A stretch of DNA of 64,000 nucleotides from Bolinopsis microptera. Its lineage: Eukaryota; Ctenophora; Tentaculata; Lobata; Bolinopsidae. This document shows, piece by piece, positions 58,927 through 64,000 of this stretch. The notes under the pieces were generated by a model. It was not told where the DNA came from and did no database searches. It saw nothing but the letters and a program-made list of their open reading frames with translations. Positions within the stretch are counted from its first letter, which is position 1, and each line of letters begins with the position of its first letter. The stretch covers positions 9,395,226 through 9,459,225 of the forward strand of contig NC_087074.1 of assembly GCF_026151205.1 (NCBI RefSeq), read 5' to 3'. Made by a program: the position numbers and the translations under genes.

Positions 58927-59562
58927 CTACGAATTCTCAGAATCATCTTTACTCGAAGAAGCAGCACCACGTTTCAGATCAAACACCTTCCGTCGAACCA
59001 GAGCTTTATACTCCTTATTAATCTTCATATCATTACCCACATATATCACCTTCTCCCACTCCTTCGCCTGATCACTATCCAACTTATCAACCCCTGATTT
59101 ACACATATTTGATTTAAACAAATCTACCGCTCGCTTCCTGATATCATCATTAGCTCCGGTACTCTGCAGAAGGAGTGAAAACTGTTTTTTCTGATCTTTG
59201 TTCACAACCGGAGCTACAGGCATATCTTGTATCATTACTTTCCATTGATCAACCAAAGATTTGGAAGAAGCAGCAATTGTTTGGTTTGTGTGTTTACGAA
59301 GTGGTCCAATAGCTCGGCCTATCCCAGTCTCCGTTAAAATGAGAACTGGTAGACTCCTCCCAGACTCAAGCTCCTTTAAGCAGTCTATAATCTGTTTTTC
59401 TGTGGAATGTTTGCATGATAGTCTCTCTTTTAACACGAGTACTCGCTTTACATCGATCACTCCTTTGAGGGATTGCAATGTGGCTTGTTTCAGTCGGGGC
59501 CGCTTTGCTCGGCGCTGTGTCTCTACTTCGTCACGTGATAATCGTTTGACATATTTGTCCAT
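58927..59562 (-). CDS. TCEANC2: TFIIS N-terminal (LW) domain protein, TCEANC2-like
   Basis: Intronless frame of 211 residues from the ATG at 59560-59562 (MDKYVKRLSRDEVE). Residues of about 30-125 form a TFIIS N-terminal helical bundle: KQATLQSLKGVI, a helix with LKELES, LTETGIGRAIGPLRKH, and a conserved Trp in SLVDQWKVMI. Length, the MDK(Y/F)V start and a second helical segment with KRAVDLF fit TCEANC2, a poorly studied nuclear protein. It lacks the TFIIS central and zinc domains, so it is not an elongation factor in itself. TAG lies 1 nt before ATG. Confidence 0.85.
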   Translation of the reverse strand: MDKYVKRLSRDEVETQRRAKRPRLKQATLQSLKGVIDVKRVLVLKERLSCKHSTEKQIIDCLKELESGRSLPVLILTETGIGRAIGPLRKHTNQTIAASSKSLVDQWKVMIQDMPVAPVVNKDQKKQFSLLLQSTGANDDIRKRAVDLFKSNMCKSGVDKLDSDQAKEWEKVIYVGNDMKINKEYKALVRRKVFDLKRGAASSSKDDSENS

Positions 59563-60273
59563 ACTAGAATACAATTGTTATGTATACTTTTAACACAATT
59601 GAATATATTATATCACACATCTTCAGTCTCGTAATGCAATATGGCGACTGGGCTTGAACTAGCTTTGAAGGGGGTTTCAGTAATGTACTCACAATACACT
59701 ATAGTGTTTCATTCAAATTTGGACGTGGATGAAAATTTTTCTTATCATATATTCACCGTTCAATGTAACTACTATTATATACTGCATAAAACTCCCTTCT
59801 GTAATTTTAGATTAAATGACATACTACAAAAGTTTTGTACACAGACTATGAAAGAACCATTTATGGCTGAACTTTAGGTTTTGCTACCATCGTACTGGAG
59901 AGTACTGAGACAACTCCAATGGCATTTATTGAAATTATTTTCATCAGAACCATATTCATAAACAAAGGAAAAAGATCAATTTAGACTGAAGATAAAGCAA
60001 ATAACTATTTTTGATATAATGACATTTATTTGAAACTGTCAATTGTCAAAAGACGGTCCCGAGCATTCTATTAAAATACAGAGAAAGTTTTAAACATCAC
60101 AATTTTGTAGAATTTAACTCAGACAGCAAAAAATACCAGCATATTAATTAAACCCTCTATCTCCCATAAGCTACTAAACGAAATAACATAACACTCCCCA
60201 AAGCAATGAAATCTAAACTAGTCCATAAAGGAAGTCTTTAGTTGATGTAAACAAGTTGTGGACTGTTGCAAAT
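59563..60273. other. Gap between TCEANC2 and carboxylesterase
   Basis: No conserved exon is seen. A 78-codon plus frame starts at 59641 (MATGLELALKG), just upstream of TCEANC2 and divergent from it; it could be a first exon of an unseen plus-strand transcript but has no recognisable domain. Confidence 0.4.
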
Positions 60274-63200
60274 CTACTGGCAAGGAGTTGCACGTGTTCG
60301 TACAATTTCAAACATCTTCTGACAGTGAGCAATTGTTGGGGCAAGATCCTTCGTTGCTGCCTTCTTATTTGTCTGAAAAAAGGGTTTAAAGTTAATCCAG
60401 CGGTACAAAAATCATATTAATGTTCAATGTTCATTATTTAGACTCATGATTAAAATAATATAAATATTATATACGTTAATTTAAGATTTTGCTGCCTATC
60501 TAAGGCTATAATCACTTAAAAACAAATCTCCATTATTTTCAGGTAAAAAGTAAAACTGTAAAACTAAACTCAATATACCACTAAATCACTGACCACCAGC
60601 AGATACTGGGATTTATCCCCGAGCTCGTCCCAACAAACTCTGCTGGCACTCTTAGCACTCTTAACCACCGGGGCTCCACCCCTCATAAACCCTTCTATCA
60701 TATCCATCATGATTTTACTGATCTGCCTTTTAGGGAGAGATTGACATGTAACAATATAACTGTTGATCTATGAAATATTAAGTTGTTGCGCAAGCTTGCG
60801 AGCTAACCATTGTAAGTTTTTAGCATCAAATGTAATCTATATAAAGATATAATAAGACATTTTTGGCTACCTGTCCTTGGTGCCCCACACTTTGCCATAA
60901 TTCTGGTTATAGAAGGGAGAGTTCTCACTGAGCGGCGATCCAAACAAGTAGGCCAGGTCCTCACCGTGTGTAACTCCCATCCACGTGCTGTTATCATCTT
61001 TACGGCTAAAAGAGGACGGAATGATCACAATATTTCCCTGTCAAAGTAACTGAGAATTGAGTTTTGCTGTTCCCATAAAGTAGTACTGTGAGCTAGTATT
61101 AGAACTCTTGAAATGGTTAAACGGTATCACCTTTACATAGCTTAAGAAGATGTGCTTACTCACTTGTTGGACATGTAGTCGAAGACATACTGGTAAACGG
61201 AGTCACTGTTCTTGGAGAACAGATCAGCGGTAATGATTTGGGGGCAGAAGAGGAGCCAATCTCCCAGTAATGTAGCTAGTTGAGTCTTTAGATCAGTGTC
61301 CGTTCTATTTGTGTAGAACTGATGGTACGATATTTTAGCGTGGTTTGCCCAGTAAGATGATAAATACATTACTTTTATGTGAATTATCTAAGTTTCTCCA
61401 GCTACAATCTACGTTACTCCTCCACCAAATATCAAGTCTACAAATTATCAGGACGACGAAAAATGTACCTCTAACAGTTCATCTCCGTTGTCGTTCATGC
61501 AGGGTATTGTGAAGTTTTTAATGAGAGGGTGATTAATGCTCAACTCTCTGATCTGTTCTTTGTTATTTAGTTTATCCTGCAATCAATATTATATCTGAAG
61601 TTACGGTAATGATGTTGTATTCTTCAGTCTTCATAATGTTCATATTATTCTATTGAAAATTGCCGGAAATAAGTTGGTCCGAAATTTCAAGCTCAGTATA
61701 ATTGTATTGTCGCCAAGCATGAAAATCTGAAATTTATGTGCAACAGTAATTATTAATTGGTTCAGGGTTTCCTGGTCCGGGGTTCAATATTTCACTGTAG
61801 TCACGTACTGTACTGTCTGTACCCAAAACTAACAGACATGTTTCATTTAAACTTACAGTATTAGTGAAAAGTGGAACTCCTTTAGTCATCCCAAAAGCCA
61901 GTGCCATTATAGATCCCTCGTCTTGGCAAACTCCACTGAGTAACGGTCCTGTGATGACGAAGGGTTGCAGTCACATACTGTCTTTATATCAATAATAATT
62001 ATTCATCCAGCAATTATATTTTACATAAGATCTAGTGGAGGGTAGGCAAATTGAATTTAATCTGTTTATATTGCGATTCTAGCGAATTCGTCGATCAGTT
62101 TAGTCTGTAAATTATCTGGAGTTAAAAAGAGTTTGATAAAATAATATAAACGTACTGCTGGTATAATTAGCAGTTTCAATAGTAAGAAGAGGAGTCTCTG
62201 TAACAAGCTGATTATCAATAATGGGGGGCCACGTATCAATAGGGAACTCCATCATAGTTGCATACATTGCACCTGAAATAATAAGTTATATCATTAATCG
62301 GTAGAACTTGGACGAGACAAATTATGGAGTGAGACGCTACAGTTTCCAGAAAATGTTGTGGAACATTTTTGGTGCCAAAACAATTAGACGTGTATATGTA
62401 TTTGGGCTTCATGTGGAGGAGTTCAGTTTTTGTGATTCACTCTAAATCAAATCAGCAGACGAATGTGGGATGATCTTCGCTCTTAGAAGCCCTAGATTCG
62501 CAATAACTTCACTCATAGCAGTCACAAGAATAATAAGCTCTAAACAAATTTTATAAGATGTTATGAAAAGTATATTATTGCCCACATAAAGGGGACGGCG
62601 GATAATAAGTCAATTATTTGCTATTTTGATTTAATAATAATTGTAAGTCTTTATTTCTGTTGAATGGTAGAAAAGATAAAAACCAAGAATTGAAGATTCG
62701 TTGGCACTCCGCAAGCAGTTGAGTATATCTGATGCACTAGAACAACCAGTCTGGTTTTTTAGGATCTCCCACTTCCCTTGTTGCTCGTCCATCCTGAAGG
62801 ATAAAGAGAGCTTTAACGCGATACTATCAAGATATATTTCAAAGATACAATTATTGTGATTACCACAAATAGAGGGAAATCAACAAAAATTATAAGAAAT
62901 GTCCAAACCTGGTTTTAGTGAAGGCCCATGGAGCGATCATGGTGCCCGATATGGAAATAGAGGAGGAGAAAAGACCGTCAGTGAGAGGAGATGTATGAAG
63001 ATAGGTTACAATTGCTCCTCCCGCTGATTCTCCCATGATTGTTACCTGTTAATGTGATTCTAATAATTTCTAAACTCTAAAAGCTTATTTCAATGATAGA
63101 AAAATCCTCATTTCAACTTTGTAAGATAAAATTAACTTCAAAATCTGAACTGTTCATAAACTAGTTGCTTAAATAAAGAGAATAAACTCACCCTGTTCTT

Positions 63201-63912
63201 GTCTCCACTAAATACTTCAATATGATTCTGGACCCACTCCAATGCCATTTTAACATCCCACAACCCCAGATTAGCAACGATACCATCGTAAGCATTCAAA
63301 AAGCCAAGAAGCTGCAGTCTATAGTTGACTGACACCAGCACTATATCAGCATATTCAACCAGTCCTGATCCGTCTCTACTGATACCATCTCCATTACTAA
63401 AACTACCACCGTGGATATAAAACAAAACCGGCTTTTTCAGGCCTTTGTTTATCCAATCATGCTTGGTTAAAACGTTAAGATAAAGACAGTCTTCTGAGAA
63501 AGAGAGCTGAGGACTGAGGTAGTCCGGTGAGGGAGGGTAAATGTTTTGTAGGCAGGAGGAAGGGAGGATGGTCGCGTCTATCTGCTCCCCTGAAATAGTG
63601 GCAGCACTGTTTATTTTTTAACGTAATATCTAACTCAAAACAGACGACTAAACTTAATAGACGGAACCAGCGAGAATTTATAATTTTGAGTCTAGATAGA
63701 TGTAATATTTCTCGCCGCGATCTTTATCTCATTACTAACCTTTACTATAAGTTCGTTTGACGGGGCGAGAGAATCTGAGCTGTCCAGTGGGGCTCTCTGC
63801 GTACGGTACACCAGTGAACCCAGCTATAAAGGAGTCTCCAGTACGTACTCTCCGGCCAGTTACCACTGCACCATCCACATCTACTGTCACGAACTTCTCT
63901 GTTCTCTCACGC
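60274..63912 (-). CDS. Carboxylesterase/cholinesterase-family hydrolase, 5' end outside window
   Basis: Type-B carboxylesterase (alpha/beta hydrolase). Exons in gene order: 63740-63912, 63192-63589, 62909-63045, 62684-62793, 62156-62272, 61857-61948, 61469-61576, 61164-61387, 60871-61005, 60594-60726, 60274-60372; phases agree over 575 codons including stop. Motifs: FTGVPYAESPTGQLRFSRP, SEDCLYLNV, oxyanion-hole YIHGGSF, NYRLQLLGFLN, nucleophile elbow GESAGG, the acid in CQDEGS, and the catalytic His in GVTHGEDLAYLFG. The whole Ser-Glu-His triad is therefore present and the enzyme should be active on esters. The first exon seen starts at an acceptor (GACTTTTAG), so the signal peptide exon lies past 64000. 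Substrate cannot be told; acetylcholinesterase is not supported specifically. Confidence 0.92.
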
Positions 63913-64000
63913 CTAAAAGTCAGCAGATTTATTAGCTGCATTTGGTCGAAATAAAAGATAAGCCACAGTTTCAAGTTGGCTTCAGACTAACTGTGAAATC

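Noticed and set aside
59641-59877. 78-codon plus-strand frame divergent from TCEANC2
   Set aside because: The start looks plausible, but no domain, continuation exon or conservation can be shown.

Overview
The window is nuclear DNA from an animal, most likely an invertebrate. It is AT-rich, its genes are split by many GT-AG introns, and it carries recognisable metazoan housekeeping genes among many decayed transposons. I cannot assign a phylum from the sequence. Exon structures below come from reading splice signals and codon phase by eye; the family names rest on motif recognition, not on a database search.

Layout. 1-5.1 kb: no gene seen, but a 1.4 kb TTAA-flanked palindromic transposon. 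5.1-7.7 kb (+): an ARF-family GTPase. 10.0-27.8 kb (-): PIGT (GPI transamidase subunit), 12 exons. Its introns hold a (+) single-exon BPI/LBP-like gene, a broken HSP70-like gene split by a transposon, a LINE ORF1 relic and a three-level nest of transposons. 28.4-34.3 kb (-): INTS3 (Integrator subunit 3), 15 exons. 34.7-56.2 kb (-): NOP9 (nucleolar pumilio-like ribosome-biogenesis factor), 12 exons. Its 14.4 kb tenth intron encloses an intronless 951-residue decarboxylase that resembles bacterial tyrosine decarboxylases, a LINE copy, a SINE-like shuffle, a minisatellite and several MITEs. 56.5-63.9 kb (-): CMC1, NIP7, TCEANC2 and the bulk of a carboxylesterase-type alpha/beta hydrolase whose 5' exon lies beyond the window.

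From PIGT onward seven host genes run head to tail on the minus strand with gaps of about 0.3-0.7 kb. Most of them, and the nested genes, have a splice-acceptor-like YAG or AAG 0-6 nt before the start codon, which suggests spliced-leader trans-splicing and perhaps polycistronic transcription. NOP9 and NIP7 both act in ribosome assembly; the other neighbours share no obvious pathway.

The most unusual signal is a family of elements bounded by long G and C homopolymer runs. One at 50.6 kb is flanked by a 7-8 bp direct repeat. A second at 53.4-55.6 kb has 20 bp or longer inverted ends and encloses a 1.4 kb polypurine satellite. A third relic abuts a PIGT splice donor.
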